From Mesosutterella faecium (lineage in GTDB: Bacteria; Pseudomonadota; Gammaproteobacteria; Burkholderiales; Burkholderiaceae_F): a stretch of 64,000 bases of DNA. The DNA lies in the NCBI RefSeq assembly GCF_022809315.2, contig NZ_JAKZJU020000001.1:558001-622000 (forward strand). Direction: 5' to 3'. Position 1 is the stretch's first letter, and each line of letters starts with the position of its first letter. The notes beneath the pieces are model-generated. The model worked only from the letters and a program-made list of their open reading frames with translations, had not been told where the DNA came from and did not search any database. Below are positions 40,158 to 49,550 of the stretch, piece by piece. The position numbers and the translations under genes were made by a program.

Positions 40158-40535
40158 TCACTCCTTTATGTAAAGAGCTTCGACGCCGGCCGCGCGGGCC
40201 CCGCGCACGGCGTGCGGCTTGCGGCAGCAGACTCGCGCCGCCTTCACGCCGGGCAGGGCGGCGAGCCGGGCGAGCATTTTTTCAACGGCGCTCTCTACAA
40301 GATTGAGGTGGCCGCTCTGAAGGACCTGCCGGGCGATGTCGCAGAGATCGTCATAATTGACGGTATTCTCGATCGCATCGTCCAGGCGGGCTCTCGGAAT
40401 CCAGACTTCGAGGGTGACCAGGACGGTCTGCGGGCTTTTGATTTCCCTCGGATAAATGCCCAGCCGGGCCTCGACTCTGAGGTCTTCGATGAAAATGCGG
40501 ATGCATCCCGCGGCGATTTCCGGCAGTGTTGTCAT
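40158..40535 (-). CDS. folB: Dihydroneopterin aldolase
   Basis: A 125-residue FolB of the tetrahydrofolate pathway. It has the pterin-binding pattern IEDLRVEARLGIYPREIKSP, the central NTVNYDDL segment and HLNLVESAVEKMLARL with the conserved Glu. The C-terminal RVCCRKPHAV includes the catalytic-region lysine. Its ATG overlaps the stop of the cca gene (ATGA at 40532-40535), indicating translational coupling. Confidence 0.93.
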   Translation of the reverse strand: MTTLPEIAAGCIRIFIEDLRVEARLGIYPREIKSPQTVLVTLEVWIPRARLDDAIENTVNYDDLCDIARQVLQSGHLNLVESAVEKMLARLAALPGVKAARVCCRKPHAVRGARAAGVEALYIKE

Positions 40536-41632
40536 TGCGGTTCTCCGGACAGAACGGTTTCGACGGCCCGCTCGCGCGCGGTGCGGATGGCCTGCGGGAT
40601 GGCCGACGGATCGGCGGTTTGGGCGACGACATCCCTAGGGACGACGGACTTCGCTGCGGCCGATGCGGCCTCCCACCTGCCTCCCCAGCGGCTGCCCAGG
40701 AACCGGGCCGCCACCAACAGGTTCCGAAGCCGTTCTGGGCGCCTAAAAAAATCTGATTTTTCAAATATTTGAACAGCTTGATGCGCAGTCGGAGGGCTCA
40801 GAACGCCGGGCAGGCATCTGGAGACCAGATCGGCCATGCCCTGCAGTTCGCCGTTAGTCCTGAGCCCGCGGGCTATGCCGCCGGCGCGATTGCCGCTGCG
40901 GCTGAGCAGGATCGTGAAGCGAACGGGCAGGGCTGCGCCGGCTTTGGCGGATTCGTCAAGGCAGTGCAGGATCTCTTCTTCACATTCCAGACCCGGGATG
41001 ACGCGTTCGAGCGCACCGCAGCGGGAGAGGACGCGGATCATCCGCGAGGGCTTTTTTTCCATCAGTCCCCTGGAAAGTTCGCGCATGACCCTTTCCGGGA
41101 CCAGAGCGTCGGCTTCTCCGCTGCGGACCATGTCTTCGAGCAGCCTCCAGGTATCCTCCGCAATGCGGAAGTCCGGCAGCCTGGCGCTGAACCGGGCGAG
41201 CCGCAGGATGCGCACGGGGTCTTCGCGGAAGGCGGAGCTGACATGCCGGAAGATCCTGTCCCTGATGTCCTTTCTGCCGCCCCACGGATCGATGAAGCGT
41301 CCGAGGCTGTCCATAGCGATGGCGTTGATGGTCAGATCCCGCCTCTCCAGATCTTCCTCGAGAGTGACCTCGGGAGAGGCGTGGAATGTGAAGCCATGGT
41401 AGCCGGGGCCTGTTTTTCTCTCGGTCCGTGCCAGGGCGTATTCCTCATGAGTTCTGGGATGAAGAAAGACGGGGAAATCTGCTCCCACGGGAAGGAAGCC
41501 CTTTTGGACCATGTACTGCGGCGTGGCGCCCACCACTACGAAATCCCGGTCCTGCGGGGTCACGTCATAGCCCTCCTCTTTAAGGAGCAGGTCCCTCACG
41601 TATCCGCCGACGATGAAAATCTGAGGTTTCAC
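40532..41632 (-). CDS. cca: CCA tRNA nucleotidyltransferase (class II, no HD domain)
   Basis: Adds or repairs the 3'-CCA of tRNAs. The N-terminal nucleotidyltransferase core has FIVGGYVRDLLL and the catalytic DRD in VTPQDRDFVVVG, followed by EDLERRDLTINAIAMD (class II signature) and REDPVRILRLARFSARLPDF. GTG 41632 overlaps the stop of slt (GTGA) with AGGAG upstream and gives 366 residues; the longer frame to 41827 overlaps slt with no conserved sequence. E. coli Cca is about 410 residues with an HD phosphohydrolase domain, which is missing here. Confidence 0.92.
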   Translation of the reverse strand: MKPQIFIVGGYVRDLLLKEEGYDVTPQDRDFVVVGATPQYMVQKGFLPVGADFPVFLHPRTHEEYALARTERKTGPGYHGFTFHASPEVTLEEDLERRDLTINAIAMDSLGRFIDPWGGRKDIRDRIFRHVSSAFREDPVRILRLARFSARLPDFRIAEDTWRLLEDMVRSGEADALVPERVMRELSRGLMEKKPSRMIRVLSRCGALERVIPGLECEEEILHCLDESAKAGAALPVRFTILLSRSGNRAGGIARGLRTNGELQGMADLVSRCLPGVLSPPTAHQAVQIFEKSDFFRRPERLRNLLVAARFLGSRWGGRWEAASAAAKSVVPRDVVAQTADPSAIPQAIRTARERAVETVLSGEPQ

Positions 41633-43686
41633 GGCTGCTCTGCTCCTGCGGGGGAAATGGTCCCGAGTAGTCCGCTCAGGGTTCCGCGGGACTGGGAGGG
41701 CTCGAGAATACGCTGATACTCGGCCGTGTTGCCCAGGACTTTCTTGACATAGTCCCTGGTTTCTCTGAAGGGAATGAGCTCCGCGAAAACGGCTCCCTCC
41801 ATGGGAGCGGAAAGCCTCGCGCGCCATGCGACGGAGCGGCCGGGGCCCGCGTTGTAGCCGGCGGTGGCCAGTATCTTTTGCCCGCTGAATTTATCGTTCA
41901 GGAATTTCAGATAGTAGCTGCCGAGCGTGATGTTGGTGGCCGGATCGTCCAGGTTGGCGGGGTCTGATGAAACGCCATACTGTTTCGCCGTCCATTTGGC
42001 AGTGGCCGTCAGCAGCTGCATCAGGCCCCGGGCGCCAGCCCCGGAGGACACGGCGGGCATGAACCTGGACTCCTGCCGGATGACGCCGTAGACCCAGGCG
42101 GTTGGAACCTGGGCTTCGGAGGCAATGCGCGAAACCATGGCGAGCGACGGAGTAGGGAAGGAAAGCTGCGAGAGGAACACTTCGTCAGAGAGCTTTCCCG
42201 CGGTGTTAATCATGCGATCGGCCAGCCCGATGCGCCTTGCGTATTCGGCCGCCGCGGCCAGCTGCCTTTGGTTCGCCCCCCGCAGCGCCCAGTTCCACTC
42301 TCTCGAGGCCATGGAATACAGCCGCAGGCGCCGCAGCATGATGGCCCTGATAATGCTGGGGTTCTGCATCCACTGCCTGACGTCTGCCTCGCTGATGCCG
42401 GGCTTTGGGAGGCGTTCTCCCGGATAGTCCTGGTTCAGCAGGTCACAGGCGAGCTTTCCGTAATAGCTGTGTTTTTTCGTAAGCGGGGTGAGAATGTCCG
42501 CGGCGTCGGCCTTCCGGTCAGTCTCCCAACGAGCCCTTCCAAGCCAGTACTGCCAGCCCTCGTCCCTTTTCCTGGACGGGCTCATGAGGGAAACAGCCCT
42601 TTCCACTCCGCCCCAGTCCTTCAGCGCGAGGCTCGAGCGGACGCGCCACTCGGCCACGGCGTCGGGCTGGTACAGGGCGCCGTTCGGCTGCATGGACGCG
42701 GCCTTTGAGAAGCTGAGGCGGGCGCTGCCGAAATCTCCGTTCAGGGCCTGGCGGTATCCCAGGAAATTCCACAGCAGATCCAGATCCTGCGCGGAAAGAG
42801 GCGCTCCGGACGGCATGGCGGCCAGCGATTCGGCCGCTGCGTCCGGATCCTTGAGCCCTTCCAGAAGGATGGCCGCGATGAAGCTGTCCTTGTCTGGGGC
42901 AGGGGTGTCCTCGAGGAATCCCGAGGGATTGGAAAACAGCGAAGACACCTCCCCCGGGTTCAGCTGCGAGTAGGAAGAGGCGATCTGGCGGGCCTTGGTC
43001 AGGTTCCGCCCCTGGATCAGGAGAAAAGCGACGGGCCAGGCCTGGCCGGGGCTGCGCTGCAGCACGGCATCGGCCAGCGCAGAGCTGTAGTCGGAGCGCA
43101 GGCTCGGGGCGGTGGCGAGCAGCCCGCAGGCTTCGCCCGCACTGCCTTCGCCCTGCTTCAGGCGGAAGACCTCGTTCCAGACCTTGAGGTCGGGTTCTTC
43201 CTTGTTCCACTGCAGTGGCGCGTAAAGCTTCTGAAAGACTTCAGAACGGCCCTTGGGCGCGTAAATGCGGGCGAGGTCGGTGCCCAGTCTTTCAGCGACG
43301 TATTCGCCCCGGTGGTCCTGGATGAAGGCAAGGGCCTGCTCTAGGGTGATTTCGTCGGCTGGATCAGCCTTCACGGCGTCGTAAAAATTCCAGGCAACGA
43401 TGTAGTCTGACAGCGGGTAATTCTGAAGCTGGGCGGCGTATGAGGCCTTGTCTTCGGGGGCAAGCGTTCCCGTGCGGCGGCCCGCCATGAAGGCGGCGAA
43501 GGCGTCGTCCTGGGCCGTTCTGGGATAGGCCTGGAACAGGAAGTCACCGGAGGGAAAGCCCGAGGCGGGCGAGGCCGGCGCCGTCTGCGGAAACCGGGCG
43601 GCCTCAGGCGGCGCGCTCTGGGCGGACGGGCTCGAGGCTGCCAGCAGACAGGCGGAAAAAAGCAGCCCGATATCTTTAAAATTCAT
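41629..43686 (-). CDS. slt: Soluble lytic murein transglycosylase
   Basis: A 685-residue periplasmic enzyme that cleaves peptidoglycan to anhydro-muropeptides. The signal peptide occupies about residues 1-24. The long alpha-superhelical U-domain follows, then the C-terminal SLT domain (about 520-660) with catalytic Glu in YGVIRQESRFMPAVSSGAGA and the GLMQLLTATAKW and ATAGYNAGPGRSV motifs. First gene of the slt-cca-folB-ttcA group; its stop overlaps the cca start. Confidence 0.94.
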   Translation of the reverse strand: MNFKDIGLLFSACLLAASSPSAQSAPPEAARFPQTAPASPASGFPSGDFLFQAYPRTAQDDAFAAFMAGRRTGTLAPEDKASYAAQLQNYPLSDYIVAWNFYDAVKADPADEITLEQALAFIQDHRGEYVAERLGTDLARIYAPKGRSEVFQKLYAPLQWNKEEPDLKVWNEVFRLKQGEGSAGEACGLLATAPSLRSDYSSALADAVLQRSPGQAWPVAFLLIQGRNLTKARQIASSYSQLNPGEVSSLFSNPSGFLEDTPAPDKDSFIAAILLEGLKDPDAAAESLAAMPSGAPLSAQDLDLLWNFLGYRQALNGDFGSARLSFSKAASMQPNGALYQPDAVAEWRVRSSLALKDWGGVERAVSLMSPSRKRDEGWQYWLGRARWETDRKADAADILTPLTKKHSYYGKLACDLLNQDYPGERLPKPGISEADVRQWMQNPSIIRAIMLRRLRLYSMASREWNWALRGANQRQLAAAAEYARRIGLADRMINTAGKLSDEVFLSQLSFPTPSLAMVSRIASEAQVPTAWVYGVIRQESRFMPAVSSGAGARGLMQLLTATAKWTAKQYGVSSDPANLDDPATNITLGSYYLKFLNDKFSGQKILATAGYNAGPGRSVAWRARLSAPMEGAVFAELIPFRETRDYVKKVLGNTAEYQRILEPSQSRGTLSGLLGTISPAGAEQP

Positions 43687-43776
43687 TCTTTATTCAGCAA
43701 ATGTCGAATGCGCGGCGAACAGGGCGGCGGCCGGGACTCCCAGAGCCGCGCCGCCAGCGCGAGCATGGGGATGTTA

Positions 43777-44379
43777 ATGATAAACAAACTGAACGGAAGG
43801 AAAGAACTGCGGGCGGAGCTGCTGGAAAGAAGGCGGCAGCTCGTCCTCCAGCACCCAGAACTCGGGACGAGGCTGGCGGAGCACGTCAGGGCGTGGCTTG
43901 AGACGCAGGAAGATGTTTTTCTGGTGGGGTTCTACACCCCGATCCACTGCGAGCCGGATCTGCTGCCCGCCTTGTCCGCCTGGGCCTCCCGAAAATCAGG
44001 CCGGGGCCTCGCTCTGCCGGTAGTCGGCAAGGGCAAAAGCATGGCCTACTGCCTCTGGCGGCCGGGAGAGGAGCTGGTCGAGGACGTGTTCCACACGAAG
44101 GTGCCCAGGGTGAAGCGCCAGGCCTTCCCCGATCTGGTCATCGCTCCCTGCGTCGGATTTACGTCGCAGGGCTTCCGCCTGGGCTACGGGGCCGGCTGCT
44201 TCGACCGAATGCTGGAAAATCCTGCCGGTCGACCGAGGACGCTGGCCGTCGCCTATGAGGCGTGCAGAGCGGACGGCCTGTTCGAGCCGGCCGCGCACGA
44301 CGTCCCGTTTGACTGGGTCGCCACCGAGCTTGGAGTCCGCCCGGTCTCAGGACGCTCCGGCCCGGATCAGTACCGGTAG
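43777..44379 (+). CDS. 5-formyltetrahydrofolate cyclo-ligase
   Basis: Converts 5-formyl-THF to methenyl-THF with ATP (YgfA/Fau/MTHFS). At 200 residues from ATG 43777 (GGGG eight bases upstream) it has [11 protein letters not shown] near the N-terminus, [17 protein letters not shown], and the family signature [21 protein letters not shown] near residue 150. Upstream ATGs at 43708, 43765 and 43771 are possible but lack conserved sequence. In many proteobacteria a 6S RNA gene sits before this gene; the 90-base gap here is too short for one. Its 3' end overlaps the convergent ahcY by 13 bases. Confidence 0.92.
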   Translation: MINKLNGRKELRAELLERRRQLVLQHPELGTRLAEHVRAWLETQEDVFLVGFYTPIHCEPDLLPALSAWASRKSGRGLALPVVGKGKSMAYCLWRPGEELVEDVFHTKVPRVKRQAFPDLVIAPCVGFTSQGFRLGYGAGCFDRMLENPAGRPRTLAVAYEACRADGLFEPAAHDVPFDWVATELGVRPVSGRSGPDQYR

Positions 44380-45773
44380 GAGTCGCTCTTGAAGGGGCCG
44401 TTCACCGGCACGCCGATGTAGTCGGCCTGCTCCTGGGTGAGCGTGGACAGCTGAGCGTTGAAACGGGTGAGCTGCAGCCGGGCAACTTTTTCGTCCAGGA
44501 TTTTCGGAAGCGTGTAGACCGCGACCGGGTACTGGTCCTTTTTGGTGTAGAGCTCGATCTGCGCGAGAACCTGGTTGGCGAAGGAGCTGGACATCACATA
44601 GCTCGGGTGACCGGTAGCGCATCCCAGGTTCACGAGGCGCCCCTCGGCGAGAAGGATGATCCGGTTGCCTGACGGCAGCTCGATTTCGTCAACCTGCGGC
44701 TTGATGTTGTGCCAGGGGTACTGCCGCATGGACGCGACATCGATCTCCGCATCAAAATGACCGATGTTGCAGACGATGGCTTCGTTTTTCATCCTGAGCA
44801 TATGCTCGTGGGTGATGACCTTGCAGTTGCCGGTTGCAGTCACAAAAATGTCGGCCTTGTCCGCCGCCCAATCCATGGTCACGACGCGGTAGCCTTCCAT
44901 AGCCGCCTGCAGCGCGCAGATGGGGTCGACCTCCACGACCCAGACCTGCGCGGCAAGGGCGCGGAGAGCCTGCGCGCAGCCTTTGCCGACGTCTCCGTAG
45001 CCCACTACCACTGCGATTTTGCCAGCGATCATGACGTCGGTCGCACGCTTGATGCCGTCGACCAGGGACTCGCGGCAGCCGTAGATGTTGTCGAACTTGC
45101 TCTTCGTGACAGAATCGTTGACGTTCATTGCGGGGAACAGCAGCTGCCGGTTCTTTTCAAGCTGGTAGAGCCGGTGGGCGCCTGTGGTGGTTTCCTCGGT
45201 CACGCCCCTGATGCGCGACGCCCTTTCCGAATACCAGCGGGGATCGGCCTCGAGGTGCCTGCGGATCGAGGCAAAGAGGACTTTTTCCTCATCGCTCGAG
45301 GGGTGGTCGAGCACGGAGCGGTCCTTTTCGGCTGCGCTGCCCAGGTGCATGAGCAGGGTGGCGTCTCCGCCGTCGTCAAGGATCATGTTGGAAAAGCCCC
45401 CGTCGGGCCACTCGAAGATCTTGTGGGCGTATTCCCAGTATTCCTCCACCGTCTCGCCTTTTTTGGCGAAAACCGATACGCCGTCGTCGGCTATGGCTGC
45501 GGCCGCGTGGTCCTGAGTTGAGAAAATGTTGCAGGAAGTCCACCGGACCTCTGCGCCGAGGTCCAGGAGGGTCTCGATCAGGACCGCCGTCTGGATGGTC
45601 ATGTGCAGGGAGCCGGAGATGCGCGCGCCCGCCAGGGGCTTGCGGCCCTCGTACTCCTTGCGGATCGCCATGAGGCCGGGCATTTCGGTTTCAGCGATGC
45701 GGATTTCGCTGCGGCCCCATTCGACAAGCCCCATATCCGCCACTGAGAATTCGTGGCTGTACTGTTTGGTCAT
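44367..45773 (-). CDS. ahcY: S-adenosylhomocysteine hydrolase
   Basis: Splits SAH to adenosine and homocysteine, closing the methyl cycle. The 468-residue protein has the long bacterial insertion and the NAD-binding signature [39 protein letters not shown] and the C-terminal PFKSDSYRY end match the family. The ATG at 45773 has GAGGACG upstream; trpS lies 37 bases before it. Placement with metK and trpS on one strand links SAM synthesis to SAH removal. No room exists for an SAH riboswitch. Confidence 0.97.
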   Translation of the reverse strand: MTKQYSHEFSVADMGLVEWGRSEIRIAETEMPGLMAIRKEYEGRKPLAGARISGSLHMTIQTAVLIETLLDLGAEVRWTSCNIFSTQDHAAAAIADDGVSVFAKKGETVEEYWEYAHKIFEWPDGGFSNMILDDGGDATLLMHLGSAAEKDRSVLDHPSSDEEKVLFASIRRHLEADPRWYSERASRIRGVTEETTTGAHRLYQLEKNRQLLFPAMNVNDSVTKSKFDNIYGCRESLVDGIKRATDVMIAGKIAVVVGYGDVGKGCAQALRALAAQVWVVEVDPICALQAAMEGYRVVTMDWAADKADIFVTATGNCKVITHEHMLRMKNEAIVCNIGHFDAEIDVASMRQYPWHNIKPQVDEIELPSGNRIILLAEGRLVNLGCATGHPSYVMSSSFANQVLAQIELYTKKDQYPVAVYTLPKILDEKVARLQLTRFNAQLSTLTQEQADYIGVPVNGPFKSDSYRY

Positions 45774-45810
45774 TTTTCGTCCTCTGTTCAGAATCTTCGG
45801 AAAAGGCCGC

Positions 45811-47121
45811 TCAGGCAAGCGAGCTGAATGCGGCGGCGAGCTGTTCGCGGGTGACTCCCTGCGGAATCTTCACCGCTGCGAGAGTGTCCAGGGCCTGAAG
45901 GCCGGATTTCTTAAGCTGCGAGACGGCCCTGCCGGCCTCCGCGCCGCTCTTCCAGCCCGCGCTTTCCAGCAGTACGGTTCCGTCGGCGGCCACAAGCTTG
46001 AAGCCGAAGGTTCCGTCCTGCTCGCGGTACTGCTTGAAGCCGGCGGACCGGCTCCTGGCAGGTTCCCTGCGGACGCCCAGGGAATGCGCGCTGCCCTTGA
46101 ACTGGGTAAAGGAGCGCAGTCCTGTGGCCTCAACGAGTTCTGCCACGAACGGGGCTGCAAGCTTCCTCGCTTTGGCGGCGCCGGCCTGAAGGATGTCTTC
46201 CATCACGGAAGGCTCGCTGATGAATTTCTCGTAGCGGGGGCGCATCGGGCCGATTTCCCCCTCGATCTGATTGAAAAGCCGGTTTTTTGCCTCTCCCCAT
46301 CCCAGACCGTCCTTCAGCTCTTCGCGGAAAAGTGCGTACTGTTCGGGGGTGGAGAAGGCTTTGTAGAGCTGCGTCAGGGAGGTGGAGTCCGGGTCCTTAG
46401 GCTCGCCGGGCTTGCGATCATCTGTGACGATGCGGCTCACCATTTCCTTGAGAGCTTTCGAGCCGCCTTCGAACAGGGGGATCACGTTGTCGTAGCTCTT
46501 GCTCATTTTCCTTCCGTCTGTGCCGGGCAGAAGCTCGAGCGACTCGTCGACAAGCGCGTAGGGCATGTGGAAGAAGGGCTTCCCCTGCGGCGCGTAGGTG
46601 TTGTTGAAGCGTGTCGCGATGTCCCTGGCCATTTCGAGGTGCTGGATCTGGTCCTTTCCTACGGGTACGAGATCAGCGTTGAAGATGAGGATGTCGGCCG
46701 CCATCAGGATCGGATAGCAGAAAAGCCCCATGGTTGCCTTGGCGTCAGGATCCTCGCCCGCGGCCTCGCTCGTTTCGACGACCGCCTTGTAGGCATGGGC
46801 GCGGTTCATCAGGCCCTTGGAGCACGAGCAGGTCAGCAGCCATGCCAGGAGCGTGGTTTCCGGCAGGTCGCTCTGGCGGTAGAAAGTCACTTTTTCGGGA
46901 TCGAGACCGGCAGCCAGCCATGTGGCGGCAATCTGCAGGCGGGACCTTTCGAGCCGCTCGGGATCCTGGCACTTGATGAGAGCGTGCAGATCCGACAGGA
47001 AATAGAAGCAGTCGAGATCCGGATTCCGGCTTTGATTGATGCAGGGCCGCAGGGCTCCAACATAGTTGCCGAGGTGAAGGGTGCCCGAGGGGGTGATTCC
47101 AGTTAGAACGCGTTTTTTCAT
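45811..47121 (-). CDS. trpS: Tryptophanyl-tRNA synthetase with extra C-terminal domain
   Basis: The class I synthetase core (about residues 1-340) carries the HIGH-like [30 protein letters not shown] and [11 protein letters not shown] motifs. It is 436 residues, about 100 more than E. coli TrpS. The extra tail (about 362-410) contains [20 protein letters not shown] and [16 protein letters not shown], which looks like a YegP/DUF1508 domain. The ATG at 47121 has AGGA seven bases upstream; the longer frame to 47193 is not supported. It lies between metK and ahcY on the same strand. Confidence 0.94.
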   Translation of the reverse strand: MKKRVLTGITPSGTLHLGNYVGALRPCINQSRNPDLDCFYFLSDLHALIKCQDPERLERSRLQIAATWLAAGLDPEKVTFYRQSDLPETTLLAWLLTCSCSKGLMNRAHAYKAVVETSEAAGEDPDAKATMGLFCYPILMAADILIFNADLVPVGKDQIQHLEMARDIATRFNNTYAPQGKPFFHMPYALVDESLELLPGTDGRKMSKSYDNVIPLFEGGSKALKEMVSRIVTDDRKPGEPKDPDSTSLTQLYKAFSTPEQYALFREELKDGLGWGEAKNRLFNQIEGEIGPMRPRYEKFISEPSVMEDILQAGAAKARKLAAPFVAELVEATGLRSFTQFKGSAHSLGVRREPARSRSAGFKQYREQDGTFGFKLVAADGTVLLESAGWKSGAEAGRAVSQLKKSGLQALDTLAAVKIPQGVTREQLAAAFSSLA

Positions 47122-47178
47122 GGAAAGTCCTGAAATGAACGGAACTGACGCAGCCGGCGTCGAAGGATCAGATAAGGC

Positions 47179-47205
47179 GAAGGCCGGCCTCAAGCGCCGG
47201 CCTTC
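47179..47205 (-). terminator. Hairpin after metK
   Basis: GAAGGCCGGC (47179-47188) and GCCGGCCTTC (47196-47205) form a perfect 10-bp stem with a 7-base loop, 27 bases past the metK stop and before trpS. No T-run follows on the minus strand, so it may pause or partly terminate transcription, or protect the metK message. Confidence 0.6.
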
Positions 47206-47231
47206 ACCAGAAGCGGCTTAAAGTTTAACGG

Positions 47232-48413
47232 TTAAAGAGCCGCCTTGGACCGAAGGATATCGACCTTATCCGTCTTCTCCCAGGTGAATTCCGGCTCTTC
47301 GCGCCCGAAGTGGCCGTAGCAGGCCGTCTTGAAGTAGATCGGGCGCCGGAGGTCCAGCATCTTGATGATGCCGGCGGGACGCAGATCGAAGGTTTCGGCC
47401 ACGATTCTCGAGATTTCCTCATCCGGGATGCGGCCGGTGCCGAAGGTGCGAACGGTGATGTTCATCGGGCGGGCGACGCCGATTGCGTAGGCCACCTGCA
47501 CCTGGCAGCGGCTGGCAAGGCCTGCGGCGACGATGTTTTTGGCGACATAGCGGCAGGCGTACGCCGCCGAGCGGTCCACTTTGGTGGGATCCTTGCCGGA
47601 GAAGGCTCCGCCGCCGTGCGGGCAGGCGCCGCCGTAGGTGTCGACAATGATCTTGCGCCCGGTAAGGCCGGTGTCGCCCTGCGGGCCGCCCACGACGAAG
47701 CGGCCGGTCGGGTTGATGAGGAACTTCGTTTCACCGGTGATCCATTCCTTCGGAAGGACGGGCCGGATGATCTCCTCTATGACGGCCTCCGTAAACTCGG
47801 GCTTCATCCTGTTGCCGTCGCTCATTTCCGGGGAGTGCTGGGTCGAAAGGACGACCGTGTCGATGGAGGAGGGGCGCCCGTCCACGTAGCGGAAGGTCAG
47901 CTGGCTCTTCGCATCCGGCCGCAGGAACGGCAGCGTCCCGTTCTTGCGGAGAATGGACTGCTGCTGCATAAGCCGGTGCGCATAATAGATCGGGGCCGGC
48001 ATGAGCGTGTCGGTTTCGTCGCAGGCGTAGCCGAACATCAGGCCCTGGTCGCCGGCGCCGGTTTCAAGGGGGTCGTCGCTCGCGCTGTCCACGCCCTGGC
48101 TGATGTCGGCGGACTGCTTGTCGTAGCCGACGAGGACCGAGCAGCCGCGGTGGTCGATTCCGTACTCGGTGTTGTCATACCCGATCGATTTCAGGGTCTG
48201 ACGGGTGATGCCAATGTAATCGACGTTGGCTGTCGTGGTGATTTCACCGGCAAGAACGACGAGGCCGGTGGCGCACAGCGTCTCTGCCGCAACGCGGGCC
48301 ATCGGATCCTGCTCGATGACGGCGTCCAGAACGGCATCCGAGATCTGGTCGGCCACCTTGTCAGGATGGCCTTCGCTCACAGATTCAGATGTGAAAAGAA
48401 AATTGCTTCCCAT
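47232..48413 (-). CDS. metK: S-adenosylmethionine synthetase
   Basis: Makes SAM from methionine and ATP. The 393-residue protein starts with [20 protein letters not shown], has [16 protein letters not shown] (ATP-binding signature) near residue 117 and [19 protein letters not shown] near 265. ATG 48413 is preferred because GGAG lies 6 bases upstream; ATG 48425 would add four residues. It has a structured leader of about 130 bases (separate entry). The gene is divergent from two lpxL-type genes, a common betaproteobacterial order. Confidence 0.97.
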   Translation of the reverse strand: MGSNFLFTSESVSEGHPDKVADQISDAVLDAVIEQDPMARVAAETLCATGLVVLAGEITTTANVDYIGITRQTLKSIGYDNTEYGIDHRGCSVLVGYDKQSADISQGVDSASDDPLETGAGDQGLMFGYACDETDTLMPAPIYYAHRLMQQQSILRKNGTLPFLRPDAKSQLTFRYVDGRPSSIDTVVLSTQHSPEMSDGNRMKPEFTEAVIEEIIRPVLPKEWITGETKFLINPTGRFVVGGPQGDTGLTGRKIIVDTYGGACPHGGGAFSGKDPTKVDRSAAYACRYVAKNIVAAGLASRCQVQVAYAIGVARPMNITVRTFGTGRIPDEEISRIVAETFDLRPAGIIKMLDLRRPIYFKTACYGHFGREEPEFTWEKTDKVDILRSKAAL

Positions 48414-48557
48414 TGCATGCTCCATATGTACGGTTCAGCGGGAAAGCGTCCACGCTTGCAGCCGCACCGGGCATGCGCTGACGCTTTAGCGGTATAGATC
48501 AAACATCACTTCGCCCCGCAAGTTGTCTTCTTAACTCGGCGAAGTGGCAGAATTATA
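48414..48557 (-). promoter_or_regulatory. metK promoter and folded 5' leader
   Basis: On the minus strand a perfect TATAAT (48557-48552) gives a start near 48545; the -35 is poor. The RNA would open with a 9-bp perfect stem CACTTCGCC/GGCGAAGTG (48546-48538 with 48515-48507) that holds a smaller AGTT/AACT stem. Nearer the gene AAAGCGTC (48487-48480) pairs perfectly with GACGCTTT (48450-48443), but a second AAGCGT (48457-48452) competes for the same partner. I do not recognise a known SAM riboswitch class. Alternative pairing about 25 bases before the ribosome site would suit regulation, but this is inference. Confidence 0.5.
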
Positions 48558-48665
48558 TTCTTTTCCAATTTTTTTGCTTCGGTCCGGCCGGCGGGCGGCG
48601 TTTTTGGCTAAAGTATTAGCTTATTGCTTCCCGCGGTCCCGGCCCGCGGCCGATAAAGTGGCGAC

Positions 48666-49550
48666 ATGCGCTTTGTGCTCTGGCTTATCTCCGTCATTCC
48701 TTTATGCATCCTCCACCCGATAGGCGGTTTTCTGGGGGAGGTGGTCTGGCGCTGCGCTCCGAGATTCCGCCGGAGAATGAACGAAAACCTCAGGCAGGCA
48801 GGCTACCAGCCCGAGGCGATGGCCCGCGAGGTGAGCCGGCAGCTGGGAATGCAGGCCATTGAGTCGGGCTGGATATGGAAGCGCCCTCACCGGGAGCTCA
48901 TGCAGTACGTGAAGGCGACCGAGCAGGCCGACCGCCTCATTGCCGATGCGCTCGCCAGCGGCCGCCCGGTTCTGTTTATGACCCCGCACATCGGCTGCTT
49001 TGAAATCACTCCGGTGTGGCTTGCGCAAAGGCACCTTCAGGCCGAAGGGCGCTATATGGCCATCCTGTACCGTACGCCGCGCAAGGCCATTCTCCGCCCG
49101 GCGGTGCAAAAGGGCCGGGAGACTCCGGGAATCGTGCCGGCTCCGGCCGATCTCAAGGGCGTTCGGGAGCTGGTGCGCGCCTTCAGGGATGGACAGATCG
49201 TGGGTGTTCTTCCCGATCAGGTCCCTTCGAAGGGGGAAGGCGTGTGGGCGGATTTCTGGGGCAGGAAGGCTTATACGATGACGCTGCCGCTCAAATTGGC
49301 CCGGCAGTTCAATGCCATCCGAATCGTAGCCTGGGGGCGGCGCGTCCCCGGCAGGGGCTGGGTGATCGACGCGCGCCGCTGGGAGGGAGACCTGACGGGC
49401 GACCTGAACAAGGACGCCGCGGCGATGAACAGGGCTCTCGAAGGAGTGATCCGCCGGATTCCGGAACAGTACCTGTGGAGCTACAACCGCTACAAATGCC
49501 CCTCGGGGGTGCAGAGGCCGCCGCAGGAAAGTGAGGCTCGCCATGGATAA
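48666..49550 (+). CDS. LpxL/HtrB-family lipid A acyltransferase (first copy)
   Basis: A 294-residue membrane-anchored acyltransferase for lipid A late acylation. One N-terminal hydrophobic helix is followed by the catalytic HxxxxE motif in TPHIGCFEITPVW (near residue 104) and the conserved GVLPDQVPSKGEGVWADFWG segment. ARQFNAIRIVAWG and the C-terminal IPEQYLWSYNRYKC are typical of LpxL/LpxM. The acyl chain and position are not readable. The next, related gene overlaps it by 8 bases. Confidence 0.92.
   Translation: MRFVLWLISVIPLCILHPIGGFLGEVVWRCAPRFRRRMNENLRQAGYQPEAMAREVSRQLGMQAIESGWIWKRPHRELMQYVKATEQADRLIADALASGRPVLFMTPHIGCFEITPVWLAQRHLQAEGRYMAILYRTPRKAILRPAVQKGRETPGIVPAPADLKGVRELVRAFRDGQIVGVLPDQVPSKGEGVWADFWGRKAYTMTLPLKLARQFNAIRIVAWGRRVPGRGWVIDARRWEGDLTGDLNKDAAAMNRALEGVIRRIPEQYLWSYNRYKCPSGVQRPPQESEARHG

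Noticed and set aside
39333..40772. 479-residue plus-strand frame opposite ttcA/folB/cca
   Set aside because: Antisense shadow spanning three certain genes.
43687..43776. 6S RNA gene before the 5-formyl-THF cyclo-ligase gene
   Set aside because: The gap is too short (about 90 bases) for the usual 180-nt RNA.
45526..47106. 526-residue plus-strand frame opposite ahcY/trpS
   Set aside because: Antisense shadow of two certain enzymes.
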